A DNA stretch of 43,068 nucleotides from Metalysinibacillus jejuensis (GTDB lineage: Bacteria > Bacillota > Bacilli > Bacillales_A > Planococcaceae), in contig NZ_QAFW01000020.1 of the NCBI RefSeq assembly GCF_003057615.1, forward strand, positions 1-43,068, in the 5' to 3' direction. The first letter of the stretch is position 1; every line of letters begins with the position of its first letter. The translations under genes and the position numbers were made by a program. Under the pieces are notes generated by a model. It was given only the letters and a program-made list of their open reading frames with translations, ran no database searches and was not told the DNA's origin. This document shows positions 18,180 through 27,001 of this stretch, piece by piece.

Positions 18180-19274
18180 TTAACGTTGTTGTAAGATATT
18201 TTTCTCATGCTTTACAAATTGACTACGCGATTTTGCAACACGTGCGATGCGCTCTTCTGCTAAATGATTGGCTGCGACATATGTCGGAATGCCTTTTTCT
18301 TTCGCAATCGCAAAGATTTTTTCTAAACTCGTATAAATTGTTTCTACGCGCTTCATAGCACGTTCGCGGTTATAGCCATATAACTCATCTGCTACATTAA
18401 TAACGCCGCCTGCATTAATCACATAGTCTGGTGCATAAACGATGCCTAATTCGTGTAGTTTGTCTCCATGTGATGCTTCTTTTAGCTGGTTATTTGCAGA
18501 GCCGGCTATAACTTTAGCCTGTAAAACTTGTAAAGTTTCATCATTAATAATACCACCTAATGCGCAAGGTGCAAAAATATCAACATTTTGTTCATAAATT
18601 TTATCTGGCGCTACTGCGGTTGCACCGTGTTTTTCAACGATACGTGCCACGGCCGCTTCATTGATATCTGTCACGACAAGTGTAGCTCCTTCTTCTGCTA
18701 AATAATCACATAAATGTGACGCCACATTACCTAAACCTTGAACAGCAATGCTACGACCTTTTAAATCTGCAGAACCAAAGGCCTCTTGAGCTGCAGCTTT
18801 AATACCTAAATATACACCATAAGCCGTTACAGGCGATGGGTTTCCTGAAGAACCGAAGGCCGGTGAAATACCCGTTACATAATTAGTTTCTTCATGAATC
18901 ATATCCATGTCTGCTACTGTCGTCCCAACATCCTCAGCTGTAATGTAACGTCCATCTAAACTTTGAATAAAACGGCCTAACGCACGAAACATCTCTTCGT
19001 TTTTGTCAGCAAATGGATCACCTATAATGACTGTCTTGCCTCCACCAAGATTTAACCCTGCCGCTGCATTTTTATATGTCATGCCTCGCGCTAAACGCAG
19101 GGCATCTTCAATCGCTTCATCTTCACTAGCGTATGACCACATACGCGCTCCGCCTAATGCAGGACCAAGCGTTGTATCATGAATTGCGATAATAGCTTTT
19201 AAACCTGACGCCTCGTCTTGACAAAAAATTAATTGCTCATAATCATACGTCTCCATATAGTTAAAAATCTTCAC
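18180..19274 (-). CDS. bcd: Leucine dehydrogenase
   Basis: 364 aa, the same as B. subtilis Bcd, using the GTG at 19274; this gives [14 protein letters not shown] and has AAGGGG nine bases upstream, whereas the ATG at 19283 touches that ribosome site and cannot use it. Active-site Lys in [18 protein letters not shown] (Lys68 and Lys80), NAD-binding [12 protein letters not shown], and the [13 protein letters not shown] segment identify the family. It oxidatively deaminates Leu, Ile and Val to 2-oxoacids, feeding the BKD complex encoded next to it. A cre-like site and a candidate promoter lie directly upstream. Confidence 0.96.
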   Translation of the reverse strand: MKIFNYMETYDYEQLIFCQDEASGLKAIIAIHDTTLGPALGGARMWSYASEDEAIEDALRLARGMTYKNAAAGLNLGGGKTVIIGDPFADKNEEMFRALGRFIQSLDGRYITAEDVGTTVADMDMIHEETNYVTGISPAFGSSGNPSPVTAYGVYLGIKAAAQEAFGSADLKGRSIAVQGLGNVASHLCDYLAEEGATLVVTDINEAAVARIVEKHGATAVAPDKIYEQNVDIFAPCALGGIINDETLQVLQAKVIAGSANNQLKEASHGDKLHELGIVYAPDYVINAGGVINVADELYGYNRERAMKRVETIYTSLEKIFAIAKEKGIPTYVAANHLAEERIARVAKSRSQFVKHEKNILQQR

Positions 19275-19312
19275 TATACCCATCCCCTTTTACTTAAACC
19301 TGACACGTCTTT

Positions 19313-19326
19313 TTAAAGCGCTTTCT
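19313..19326. promoter_or_regulatory. Candidate cre (CcpA) site upstream of bcd
   Basis: TTAAAGCGCTTTCT differs from the strong cre TGAAAGCGCTTTCA at two positions and has the central CG and palindrome. It lies about 40 bases before the bcd start and just downstream of the candidate -10, a roadblock position. CcpA binding is inferred. Confidence 0.5.
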
Positions 19327-19344
19327 TTCTTGCGTGTTACCCTT

Positions 19345-19373
19345 ACATTACTGATAATTACGTTTAAACGCAA
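19345..19373 (-). promoter_or_regulatory. Candidate sigma-A promoter of bcd
   Basis: On the minus strand TTGCGT (19373-19368) and TAATGT (19350-19345) are 17 bases apart. No sigma-54 type promoter (TGGCAC-N5-TTGC), as used by the B. subtilis bkd operon, was found between bcd and yqzF or in front of lpdV. Confidence 0.4.
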
Positions 19374-19420
19374 CTATTTTATCGTTTTTTAACCAATTAA
19401 ATTACTTTTCGAAAATGGGG

Positions 19421-19435
19421 AATTTTCAGTTAATA
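19421..19435. promoter_or_regulatory. Possible CodY box
   Basis: The bases AATTTTCAGTTAATA match 12 of 15 positions of the CodY consensus AATTTTCWGAAAATT. It lies in the 330-base gap between bcd and yqzF, about 50 bases upstream of the candidate bcd -35. CodY control of branched-chain amino acid use is well known; this site is only a match by eye. The rest of the gap holds no gene. Confidence 0.35.
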
Positions 19436-19604
19436 TTACTTTTATCGCTGTTTCATGTAGGTTTTATTGTTAAATTTATTATTGTAATGTATCGTTACTC
19501 CTTTCTGTTTGAAGGAAGCCTTTATAATTTACTTATTGGTAAAGCACGCTAGAGAAAGGTATACTAAAGAAAAGGAAAAAGTTATATGTAGAGGAGAAAT
19601 ATAA

Positions 19605-19841
19605 ATGGCACGTTTCGCAGCATTTCTTGTCATGCTTATTCCAGGACTTATGGCAGCAGGCGGCATTAAATTAATGCGTGATACCTTATTTGGCATTTTA
19701 ATTAGCCCTATCCCATTCTTATGGTTACAATTTGTACTCGGCGTCGTATTCTTTGTGATAGGTTTTGGCTTCTTCGCAGGATTTTTATTACACCGTGATC
19801 GAAAAAAAGGAAAGGTTGCACCACGCTTTTCCAAAAAATAA
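19605..19841 (+). CDS. yqzF: YqzF-like DUF2627 membrane protein
   Basis: 78 aa, two hydrophobic helices (about 3-22 and 33-62) with a short loop containing MRDTLFGIL, and a basic tail LLHRDRKKGK. This is the DUF2627 family (B. subtilis YqzF), found in Bacillales beside the glpQ/bcd region as here. AGAGGAG stands ten bases before the ATG. Function unknown. It is the only plus-strand gene between 6.7 and 33 kb. Confidence 0.88.
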   Translation: MARFAAFLVMLIPGLMAAGGIKLMRDTLFGILISPIPFLWLQFVLGVVFFVIGFGFFAGFLLHRDRKKGKVAPRFSKK

Positions 19842-19852
19842 GGTAACATTAC

Positions 19853-19895
19853 AAAACACTAGTAACGACAGTTATGTCTCTACTAGTGTTTTTAT
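19853..19895 (+). terminator. Terminator of yqzF, possibly bidirectional
   Basis: AAACACTAGTA/TACTAGTGTTT stem, 11 pairs, 16-base loop, followed by TTTTTATT on the plus strand; the converging gene at 19908 also ends here. Confidence 0.85.
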
Positions 19896-19907
19896 TGTAG
19901 ATTGAAA

Positions 19908-20504
19908 TTATTGTGCAATACCGATACGTTGTTGGTTATAGCCTCCGTGCTTTACAATTTCGTAAAGGCAATGTGCTACTTCTCCTGTTGTAACTTGTAC
20001 AGCATTATGCGGTAAATAATCTTTTAAAACACGATAATTTGCACTAACGGGACCTTCTGGCAAGTAAGTAGGACACACAATCGTCCATTCAAGGGAACTT
20101 TCTTTTAGCAACTTATACATAGTATGGTGATCTTCCGCCGCAGTCGTTGAACGTCTTTTTGTATCTCCCGCTTCATACCGCAGTTTTGTGCTGTCAATAC
20201 GACTTTGTAAAATGGCTGCCGTCCCTACTGTAATAATCGGTACCTTGGGCGACAACGCTAGTAAATTTTTTGTAAATTGCTGCAAGACTTGTGCGTTATC
20301 AGTACCGAGCGCACTCACGATAACATCTGCTCTTGCAATGACTTCAGCTACCGCTTGTCGATCTGTAGCATCTCCTAGTACTACATTAGCTGCACTAGAA
20401 AAAGGGTGGCGGCTAAGTAACGTCACCTCATGATGGTCATCTTGCACGAGTTGTAAAAAATGTTGACCTGTGCGACCTGTGGCACCAAATAATGCAATTT
20501 CCAT
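19908..20504 (-). CDS. NAD(P)-binding Rossmann-fold protein, SDR/NmrA-like
   Basis: 198 aa. The N-terminal dinucleotide-binding motif is ALFGATGRTGQHF (GxxGxxG), followed by acidic DDHHEVTLLSRHP and the ADVIVSALGTDN strand-loop; the later segment WTIVCPTYLPEGP is typical of atypical SDRs such as biliverdin/flavin reductase B and YwnB-like proteins. No catalytic YxxxK is clear, so it may be a reductase or a redox-sensing binder. Substrate unknown. It begins eight bases after the stop of the phosphodiesterase gene and probably shares its mRNA. Confidence 0.75.
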   Translation of the reverse strand: MEIALFGATGRTGQHFLQLVQDDHHEVTLLSRHPFSSAANVVLGDATDRQAVAEVIARADVIVSALGTDNAQVLQQFTKNLLALSPKVPIITVGTAAILQSRIDSTKLRYEAGDTKRRSTTAAEDHHTMYKLLKESSLEWTIVCPTYLPEGPVSANYRVLKDYLPHNAVQVTTGEVAHCLYEIVKHGGYNQQRIGIAQ

Positions 20505-20512
20505 ATCATCAC

Positions 20513-21226
20513 CTACTTAATTTTATCTATGACTTGTTCAGGGTAATCGGTAATATAGCCAATTACTGGCGCTTCTGGCTTGTTTAAAAATGATTCTGTT
20601 CCTTCAATGCCGTACAAGCGCATTAAACTACCTGCTTGCGCTACACATTTTACTTTTTCAGGTGTGTAATGTCGCTTATGCGCGTGAATAAAGTCCATAT
20701 TTTTATCAGCTAAATTGTGCCAATCCGTCTTCTTTGTTGCAATTAACGCTAGCGGAATATCAGGACGCACTTGTCGAACGAGCAATAATAAGGCTTCATT
20801 AAACGATGAAATATGACTTCCTTTAGGTAGTGTTATTTCCTGTAAAAGTTCTGTTAGGACGTCTTGTTTATTACCTACACTCTCTTTTAGTTCGATATTT
20901 AAAGGAATCGCGTATTGTTCCGCCCACTGCAAGACTTCTTTTAAAAGCGTAATGCGAGCACCTAGTAAACGGCGTGTAAAACGGCCACCTTGCTTTAGCT
21001 TCATCACTTCTTTAATCGTTAATGCTGTAATACGTGCTTTTGACCCTGTGAGCCGTTGCAATGACTCATCGTGAAATACAACGGCTACATCATCCTTAGT
21101 AAAATGAATGTCGAGCTCTACTCCTGTAGCACCTAGTAAGCGCGCTTCTTCAAAAGCTGCCATCGTATTTTCTACCGCTGTCGATGATGCACCGCGATGT
21201 GCATACACTTCAAGCGAATTATACAT
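20513..21226 (-). CDS. ugpQ: Glycerophosphodiester phosphodiesterase, cytosolic type
   Basis: 237 aa, no signal peptide. GDPD motifs are intact: HRGASSTAVENT (catalytic His near residue 10, ENT), GVELDIHFTKDD (metal-binding Glu/Asp), VFHDESLQRLTG (second catalytic His) and IELKES. It hydrolyses glycerophosphodiesters to glycerol-3-phosphate and an alcohol. The ATG overlaps the end of the fapA-family gene by eight bases, implying translational coupling. The position matches B. subtilis yqiK, a GDPD close to spo0A. Confidence 0.92.
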   Translation of the reverse strand: MYNSLEVYAHRGASSTAVENTMAAFEEARLLGATGVELDIHFTKDDVAVVFHDESLQRLTGSKARITALTIKEVMKLKQGGRFTRRLLGARITLLKEVLQWAEQYAIPLNIELKESVGNKQDVLTELLQEITLPKGSHISSFNEALLLLVRQVRPDIPLALIATKKTDWHNLADKNMDFIHAHKRHYTPEKVKCVAQAGSLMRLYGIEGTESFLNKPEAPVIGYITDYPEQVIDKIK

Positions 21227-22787
21227 TTAACTCACCAAATTCCAATTTAAATCGCCCCTTCTTTTCTTTTGTAAAAAGTGATGATTTCTTACCAATTTGA
21301 ATGTACGTACCTGGGTGGGCTTTTTTTGTAACTGTAATTTCTTCTTTACCTGTTTGACGAACTTTTTCCATCATTTCTTTAATTTCAAAGTCTTCTTTCA
21401 TTAAGGTATCTAATAAAGTTGTATGTTGTGCTTTGAGCTGATCACGCATCTGTTGCTGTTTCGGCTCTAGCTTTGGTAACTGATCGAGCTGAGCTAACAC
21501 GCGCTCTAGTTCTGTAATGCGCTGTTGATTTTCTTTAAACGCCTTTGCTCGCTCTTGAATGGCTGCATATACTTCTTGCTTATTAACACTATCAATAATT
21601 AAATTCGTACGGCGCTCTAAGTGATTGCCTGAAATAGCAGTTGTAATACTGCTTTTAGCAATCGCTTCACCACCCATAATTTTACCTTTGCGCTCATCTA
21701 CTGTAATGGTATGAGCTTGTAATGTAGAGCCGAGTGCATAGGCGCCTATATTAATTTCTTGCCCTGCAATTAAATGTGCTTCGTTGACGTGCTTTACATA
21801 AATGCTACCACCGGCTTCGATCATTGTTTTCCCTAAACCAAAAATACCACCGCGAATATAAATATCTCCGTCTAGCGATTTAATTAAGGTAGCGCCACTA
21901 ACACCATTCGTACCTTCAATAGAAATATCGCCCTTAGCAATCACTTTAAAGCCAGCTGTTACGGTACCGCGAATCGTAATCGAACCATCAAACTGCAAGT
22001 TTCCTGTTTCTACCCCGACGTCACCCGCTATTGGTAAATGATGACTAACTTTAATCATCCCTTTATCATCTGTTAAGATACCCGAAATCTTTGAACGTAT
22101 AACAATTTTTCCATCTTGTTCTTCTTCATAAGATGATTTTTTATCATAGCGAATCGGAAAATCGCGCCCTTTTTTCGCTGGAATTGTCTCTCCTAATACG
22201 TTTGTTCCTGCTATACCATCTGTGGCTAACACCTTTTCACCTAACCAAGAGCCTTCACGAATTTCGGTAATAAAATTCATATCGTAGTAATCGGCCTTGC
22301 CATCTTCTTTAATGACAGGCTTACGCTCAGGCTTCGGTAGGTACGTAATTTTAGCGTCTTCTCCGTCAATAGGTTCCACACCTCTTGCTGCTAATACAGC
22401 TTTTCCCGGTACAATCATCTCTGAGGGAATCGGTGTAATACCGTATACTACTTTATGTGTTGCTAATGCGGTAGCAATTTGCATTTGAATAGCCTCGCTA
22501 TCTTGCATAATCGCATCTAGTGTCTCGTAGATTGTTACAGTAGCCGACATTTTATCTTTCGCGATATCCACTTCAATATTAGGTAGCCACAACCCAATCT
22601 CCTGCCATTCACTTGTTGCTTGTTCTAATGCGGTTTTAAGCGTGGCAAAATTCGTTAATTTAATACGTGGGTAAGAGCGTAATGTAAAGTCAAATTGTTT
22701 CAATGAAAAACCCGGCTGTGTTACTTGAATAAGTACTTTATCCCCTCTGTTTTCTAGGGCAAAATAGTCATTATGTATAATTGTCAT
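21219..22787 (-). CDS. fapA: FapA-family (DUF342) protein
   Basis: 522 aa from the ATG at 22787, which has GGAGGGAG seven bases upstream; the longer frame to 22826 begins MIILINKRTGG and has no such support. The middle (about 160-390) is DUF342: glycine-rich, beta-helix-like repeats with GTNVLGETIPAKKGRD, DGSITIRGTVTAGFKVIAKGDISIEG and GGIFGLGKTMIEAGGSIYVKHV. The N-terminal 150 residues are a mixed alpha/beta region; residues 410-470 are a coiled coil (ITELERVLAQLDQLPKLEPKQQQ). FapA-like proteins have been linked to flagellar assembly and to polymeric cell-pole localisation in other bacteria; no role is established here. Confidence 0.85.
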   Translation of the reverse strand: MTIIHNDYFALENRGDKVLIQVTQPGFSLKQFDFTLRSYPRIKLTNFATLKTALEQATSEWQEIGLWLPNIEVDIAKDKMSATVTIYETLDAIMQDSEAIQMQIATALATHKVVYGITPIPSEMIVPGKAVLAARGVEPIDGEDAKITYLPKPERKPVIKEDGKADYYDMNFITEIREGSWLGEKVLATDGIAGTNVLGETIPAKKGRDFPIRYDKKSSYEEEQDGKIVIRSKISGILTDDKGMIKVSHHLPIAGDVGVETGNLQFDGSITIRGTVTAGFKVIAKGDISIEGTNGVSGATLIKSLDGDIYIRGGIFGLGKTMIEAGGSIYVKHVNEAHLIAGQEINIGAYALGSTLQAHTITVDERKGKIMGGEAIAKSSITTAISGNHLERRTNLIIDSVNKQEVYAAIQERAKAFKENQQRITELERVLAQLDQLPKLEPKQQQMRDQLKAQHTTLLDTLMKEDFEIKEMMEKVRQTGKEEITVTKKAHPGTYIQIGKKSSLFTKEKKGRFKLEFGELNV

Positions 22788-22913
22788 CTTTCTCCCTCCA
22801 GTCCTCTTATTTATAAGTATAATCAATCTTTCGATGTTTGTTTAGCACGTTCGCTTTTTTAAGGTACTTCATCCCACTCACAATAATATTTTTAGGTTTT
22901 TATACCTATGAAA

Positions 22914-22953
22914 TCAAAAAACATCGTCTCTCCTTTTAAAGGAAAAACGATGT
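22914..22953 (-). terminator. Terminator of spo0A
   Basis: AACATCGT/ACGATGTT outer arms enclose a TCCTTTAAAAGGA inner hairpin, with TTTTTTGATTT following on the minus strand, nine bases after the stop. Confidence 0.85.
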
Positions 22954-22961
22954 TCCCACTA

Positions 22962-23681
22962 TTACAATTCACATTTATCAACAATTGTAGCGATAAATGT
23001 TGAGTTACTCGGTTTAGGTGCGGTAGCTGAAAATAGCGTTTGCATTTCTTGTGGTAATGGTTCTTGCGCCCAAATTTTTTGAATAGCAGAGCGAATTGCA
23101 CGTTCTACACTTTGCTTCGTAACGCCATGCTTATTAGCAATTGGCAAATACACTTCATCCATTATCGCATTTAGCGTATGGCGATTTTGATATACGAGCA
23201 CAATGGCTTCTTGTAAATAAAGGTATCCCTTCAAATGAGATGCGATACCACAAGCGGATAGTAATCGACTCACTTGTTGTGTCATGGACACAGAGGGTGG
23301 GTTATCTGCACATTGTAAAATTTTACGTTCGACTTGATCAAACGCAAAAGGTTTCGAAATAAAGTATGTAGCACCATAGCGTACGGCCTGTTGCATAATT
23401 TCTTCTCTAGCAAAAGCTGTGCACATAATAAATTTCACATCTTGATGTTGTTGTGCTTTATACGTAGCAATTAATTCTAACACCGCTAAACCATCTAATT
23501 GAGGCATAACATTATCTAGTAAAACAACATCAGGCTTATATTGTTCTATCATCTTTATACATGTATGTCCATTAGAAGCTGTGGCTACTATTTCAATCTG
23601 TGGGTGTGAGTGAAAGTACGTTAGCATGCCTTCAACAATATCTTTATTGTCATCTGCAATGACCACACGAATTTTTTCCAT
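22962..23681 (-). CDS. spo0A: Spo0A-type response regulator
   Basis: 239 aa, against 267 in B. subtilis. Receiver: Asp10-Asp11, phosphoacceptor Asp56 in VVLLDNVMP, Thr88 and Lys110 (ISKPF) are all present, with DGLAVLE as in Spo0A. The linker (about 124-136) is much shorter than in B. subtilis. The Spo0A C-terminal domain is clear: CGIASHLKGYLYLQEAI, the recognition-helix segment SVERAIRSAI and the end STFIATIVDK. GAGGGGG precedes the ATG. It follows the recN terminator, but spoIVB, which normally separates recN and spo0A, is missing. In spore formers phosphorylated Spo0A starts sporulation; here it may keep only non-sporulation duties such as stationary-phase or biofilm control (inference). 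Confidence 0.9.
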   Translation of the reverse strand: MEKIRVVIADDNKDIVEGMLTYFHSHPQIEIVATASNGHTCIKMIEQYKPDVVLLDNVMPQLDGLAVLELIATYKAQQHQDVKFIMCTAFAREEIMQQAVRYGATYFISKPFAFDQVERKILQCADNPPSVSMTQQVSRLLSACGIASHLKGYLYLQEAIVLVYQNRHTLNAIMDEVYLPIANKHGVTKQSVERAIRSAIQKIWAQEPLPQEMQTLFSATAPKPSNSTFIATIVDKCEL

Positions 23682-23870
23682 GTCACATCCCCCTCTCTAT
23701 CTCTATATACCTAGTTTTGTAGGCAGCCCATTTCTTTACCTATTCCTTTAACCCTATTACTATCATTTTAAACCTTTCATCATCGTTTATGCACTTTTTC
23801 ATACATTTTACAAAAAATACGCATAGGTGACAGGTTTCTCAACATGAAAACCCCATTTTCCCCTCAATAA

Positions 23871-23913
23871 AAGAATCCCTGTGAAATAACGCTCGTTTCT
23901 CACAGGGATTTTT
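23871..23913 (-). terminator. Terminator of argR-recN
   Basis: AATCCCTGTGA/TCACAGGGATT stem three bases beyond the recN stop, followed on the minus strand by CTTTTATT. Confidence 0.85.
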
Positions 23914-23915
23914 AA

Positions 23916-25607
23916 TTAAATTGTAGTACTTTTATGGCTATTCGCCATCGTTACAAGCTCTTCCGCATGACGTAACGTAGCTTCTGTAATTTCAGCACCG
24001 CTCATCATACGAGAAAGCTCTTCAATACGTGCGTGCGCTGTAATTTCAGTCAATGACGTATACGTACGGTTATGTTCTACTTCTTTTTTAATAAAATAGT
24101 GATGATCTGCCATCGCTGCTACTTGTGGCAAATGCGAAATACAAAGCACTTGTGAATTCGTCGAAATTTCAGCAATTTTTTCGGCAATGGCTTGGGCCAC
24201 ACGTCCGCTTACTCCTGTATCTACTTCATCAAAAATAATTGATGTTACACCCGTTGTCGATGAAAAAATCGTTTTTAACGCTAACATCATACGAGAAAGC
24301 TCGCCACCTGAAGCAATTTTAGGTAGTGATTTAGGAGGCTCTCCAACGTTCGTTGAAATATAAAAAGCTACATCATCTAAGCCATTTTCATCAAACTGCG
24401 CTTGCTCTTTAAACTGCACGACAAATTTTGCCTTCTCCATATGCAACATACGAAGCTCTCGCATTATCGCATCACTTAGTGCTGTTGCAGCTACTTTACG
24501 CATACTTGTTAAATCTTGCGCTAATGTTTTCAATTCTTTTTGAATAATTGCTACTTGTTGCTCTTTTTTGTGCAGTGTTTCGTCATGATGTAACAGCTCT
24601 TCTAGTTCACTCGCTATGCGCGTTTCATAAGCTAAAATTTCCTCAATAGTAGCCCCGTATTTACGCTTTAATGTTTGAATAACAGCTAAGCGCTCTTCTA
24701 CTTCATTTAAACGTTTCGGGTCAAACTCTAATGCATCTACAGCACTTTGCGTTTGATAAGCTGCGTCTTCTAGCATATAAAAAGCAGAATTCACCGCTTC
24801 AGATGCCTCTTTAAATTGCTCATCTAAATGTGCGGCATCTTCTAATGCTTGCATCGCCTGTCTAATCCAATCAAGCCCTTTTTGTTCGCCAGCGATTGTT
24901 TCATACGCAATATGCGAAGCTTCATAAATTTTATTAAAATTCATTAAGCGTTTGCGCTCATCATTTAAACTTTCTTCTTCGCCCACTTGAAGGCCTGCCA
25001 TTTCTAGCTCATTTAATTGAAATTGATAAAGATCAATACGCTGTGCAATGCGCTGTTCATCAATCGACACGGCTTCTAGTTCCTTGCGAAGTTGTTTATA
25101 CGTCATAAAGCGCTCGCGATATAATGCTAGTGCGGTATGCATCGTCTCTTTTGCGAAATGATCTAATAAATAAATATGACGTTTTTCATCCATTAATTCT
25201 TGGTTTTCATGTTGGCCATGAATATCAATAAGGTGCGAACCGATGTCACGTAGCACAGATAACGGTACTAACTTGCCATTCACACGACAAACACTTTTGC
25301 CACTATCATTTAAATCACGACGTAAAATAATCGTACCTTCTTCACATTCAATCCCCGCTTCTTCTAAACGGGCAAATACAGGATGTGTGGATGCGTTAAT
25401 CTGAAATAGTCCACCAAGTTCAGCTTTACGTGCACCGTGGCGAATAAATTCTTGCGACCCACGCCCGCCTGCTAATAAGTGCACAGCATCAATAATAATT
25501 GACTTCCCTGCACCTGTCTCACCCGTTAATACGGTTAATCCATCTGAAAAGCTAACCGTTAAGTCTTCAATAATCGCGAAGTTGCGAATACTTAATTCCC
25601 TTAACAA
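23916..25607 (-). CDS. recN: DNA repair protein RecN
   Basis: 563 aa SMC-like ATPase. It starts with TTG (MLRELSIRNFAIIEDL) with GAGGTGG six bases upstream. Walker A TGETGAGKSI (about 31-40) is followed by a long helical coiled-coil centre (about 150-370) and a C-terminal ATPase half with the signature LPKIASGGELSRMMLALK and Walker B TSIIFDEVDTGVSG. RecN acts early in double-strand break repair. It begins 15 bases after the argR stop, the conserved ahrC-recN pair of Bacillales. Confidence 0.95.
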   Translation of the reverse strand: MLRELSIRNFAIIEDLTVSFSDGLTVLTGETGAGKSIIIDAVHLLAGGRGSQEFIRHGARKAELGGLFQINASTHPVFARLEEAGIECEEGTIILRRDLNDSGKSVCRVNGKLVPLSVLRDIGSHLIDIHGQHENQELMDEKRHIYLLDHFAKETMHTALALYRERFMTYKQLRKELEAVSIDEQRIAQRIDLYQFQLNELEMAGLQVGEEESLNDERKRLMNFNKIYEASHIAYETIAGEQKGLDWIRQAMQALEDAAHLDEQFKEASEAVNSAFYMLEDAAYQTQSAVDALEFDPKRLNEVEERLAVIQTLKRKYGATIEEILAYETRIASELEELLHHDETLHKKEQQVAIIQKELKTLAQDLTSMRKVAATALSDAIMRELRMLHMEKAKFVVQFKEQAQFDENGLDDVAFYISTNVGEPPKSLPKIASGGELSRMMLALKTIFSSTTGVTSIIFDEVDTGVSGRVAQAIAEKIAEISTNSQVLCISHLPQVAAMADHHYFIKKEVEHNRTYTSLTEITAHARIEELSRMMSGAEITEATLRHAEELVTMANSHKSTTI

Positions 25608-25622
25608 CAGCTACCACCTCGA

Positions 25623-26072
25623 TTATAACATTTCTAATAAGCGCTTCTTAATTTCTTCGCGCTCTTCTTCATTGTGACAAATAATTAGAATTGTGTCATC
25701 CCCTGAAATCGTACCCATGATTTCTTCCCAGTCTAAATGATCGAGTAAAGACGCGATAGCATTCGCATTACCTGGCAATGTTTTCATCACTAAAAAATGT
25801 GTAGCACCGTCAATACTTACAAAAGCATCTGCTAATGCACGATGTAATTTTTGGATAGGGTTAAAACGTTGGTCCGCTGGTAAGCTATATTTATAACGTC
25901 CGTCTTGCAAAGGCACTTTAACTAAATGAAGCTCCTTAATATCACGTGATACTGTAGCTTGTGTAATGTTATAACCGGCTGCTTTTAATTGTTCAACTAA
26001 GTCATCTTGTGTTTCGATATCATGATTTGCGATAATATCGCGTATACGAATATGGCGTTGTCCCTTATTCAT
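25623..26072 (-). CDS. argR: Arginine repressor ArgR/AhrC
   Basis: 149 aa from the ATG at 26072, the same length as B. subtilis AhrC; a GTG three codons upstream lies inside the AAGAGGTG ribosome site and is not used. N-terminal winged helix: [42 protein letters not shown]-terminal hexamer and arginine-binding domain with [17 protein letters not shown] and [14 protein letters not shown]. It represses arginine synthesis and activates catabolism with arginine as co-effector. The AT-rich 60 bases upstream may hold an operator but no clear ARG box was recognised. Confidence 0.95.
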   Translation of the reverse strand: MNKGQRHIRIRDIIANHDIETQDDLVEQLKAAGYNITQATVSRDIKELHLVKVPLQDGRYKYSLPADQRFNPIQKLHRALADAFVSIDGATHFLVMKTLPGNANAIASLLDHLDWEEIMGTISGDDTILIICHNEEEREEIKKRLLEML

Positions 26073-26130
26073 TGCTTTCACCTCTTATAAATAATTAAAT
26101 AATTGTATAATTACACTAACATTAAACTTT

Positions 26131-26171
26131 TAAAAAAACAAGAAAAAACGTGTTCACGCTTGTGAACACGT
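26131..26171 (-). terminator. Terminator of the nusB...tlyA gene series
   Basis: ACGTGTTCAC/GTGAACACGT, ten pairs with a four-base loop, followed on the minus strand by TTTTTTCTTGTTTTTTT. It separates tlyA from argR-recN. Confidence 0.92.
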
Positions 26172-26172
26172 A

Positions 26173-26994
26173 CTATTTCAATTGTTGATGTGCCTCTTGA
26201 ACGAGTGTATCAAATGCTGTATATGGTACAATCATTTCATTTTCTTTAGGATTCACTAAATGGAATAAAAATTCAATGTTCCCTTCCCCTCCTGTAATCG
26301 GAGAATAGGAAGCGTCTTTTACGACAAAGCCGACATTCGTTGCCATAGCGGCGGTATTCTCAAGTACCATTTGATGTACTTTAGGATCTCGTACAATGCC
26401 TTTTTTGCCGACGAACTCCTTACCCGCTTCAAACTGCGGCTTAACGAGCGCCATTACATCACCGCCCGGTATGAGCACTTGCTTTAACACAGGTAAAATT
26501 AACGATAATGAAATAAAGGATACATCAATCGTCGCAAACTCTGGTAAACCTTCTGTTAAATCAGCAGCTGTTGTATAACGGAAATTGGTTTTTTCCATTA
26601 CTGTGACACGCTCATCCGAACGAATTTTCCATGCGAGTTGGTTAGAGCCAACATCAAGTGCGTAACAATGACGTGCGCCGTTTTGCAGGGCACAGTCCGT
26701 AAAGCCACCAGTGGAGGAACCGATATCTAGCATTAATTTACCATCCACCGACATATCAAATATTTCAAGCGCTTTTTCAAGCTTCAATCCCCCGCGACTT
26801 ACATACTTCAAGGTGGAACCCTTTACTTGTAGCGGTGCATCTATTGCGATTTTTTCGCCTGCTTTGTCAATGCGAATTTCATTGGAGAAAACGAGCCCCG
26901 CCATAATATTGCGTTTTGCTTTTTCTCTTGTCTCACAAAGACCGCGTTCGACGAGTAATACGTCGACGCGCTCTTTCGGTTGTTTTGTAGCCAT
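26173..26994 (-). CDS. tlyA: TlyA-family rRNA 2'-O-methyltransferase / hemolysin-like protein
   Basis: 273 aa. N-terminal S4 RNA-binding domain (RVDVLLVERGLCETREKAKR, about 9-70) and a FtsJ-like SAM methyltransferase domain with LDIGSSTGGFTDCAL (about 89-103), the catalytic K-D-K-E positions including Asp in TIDVSFISL and Lys in ALVKPQFE. TlyA methylates 2'-O of cytidines in 16S/23S rRNA in actinobacteria; the Bacillales form (YqxC) is assigned by homology. It begins seven bases after dxs, as in B. subtilis. Confidence 0.92.
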   Translation of the reverse strand: MATKQPKERVDVLLVERGLCETREKAKRNIMAGLVFSNEIRIDKAGEKIAIDAPLQVKGSTLKYVSRGGLKLEKALEIFDMSVDGKLMLDIGSSTGGFTDCALQNGARHCYALDVGSNQLAWKIRSDERVTVMEKTNFRYTTAADLTEGLPEFATIDVSFISLSLILPVLKQVLIPGGDVMALVKPQFEAGKEFVGKKGIVRDPKVHQMVLENTAAMATNVGFVVKDASYSPITGGEGNIEFLFHLVNPKENEMIVPYTAFDTLVQEAHQQLK

Positions 26995-27001
26995 CTCTTA
27001 C

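Noticed and set aside
26073-26130. ARG box upstream of argR.
   Set aside because: The stretch is AT-rich with only imperfect symmetry; no convincing match to the operator consensus.
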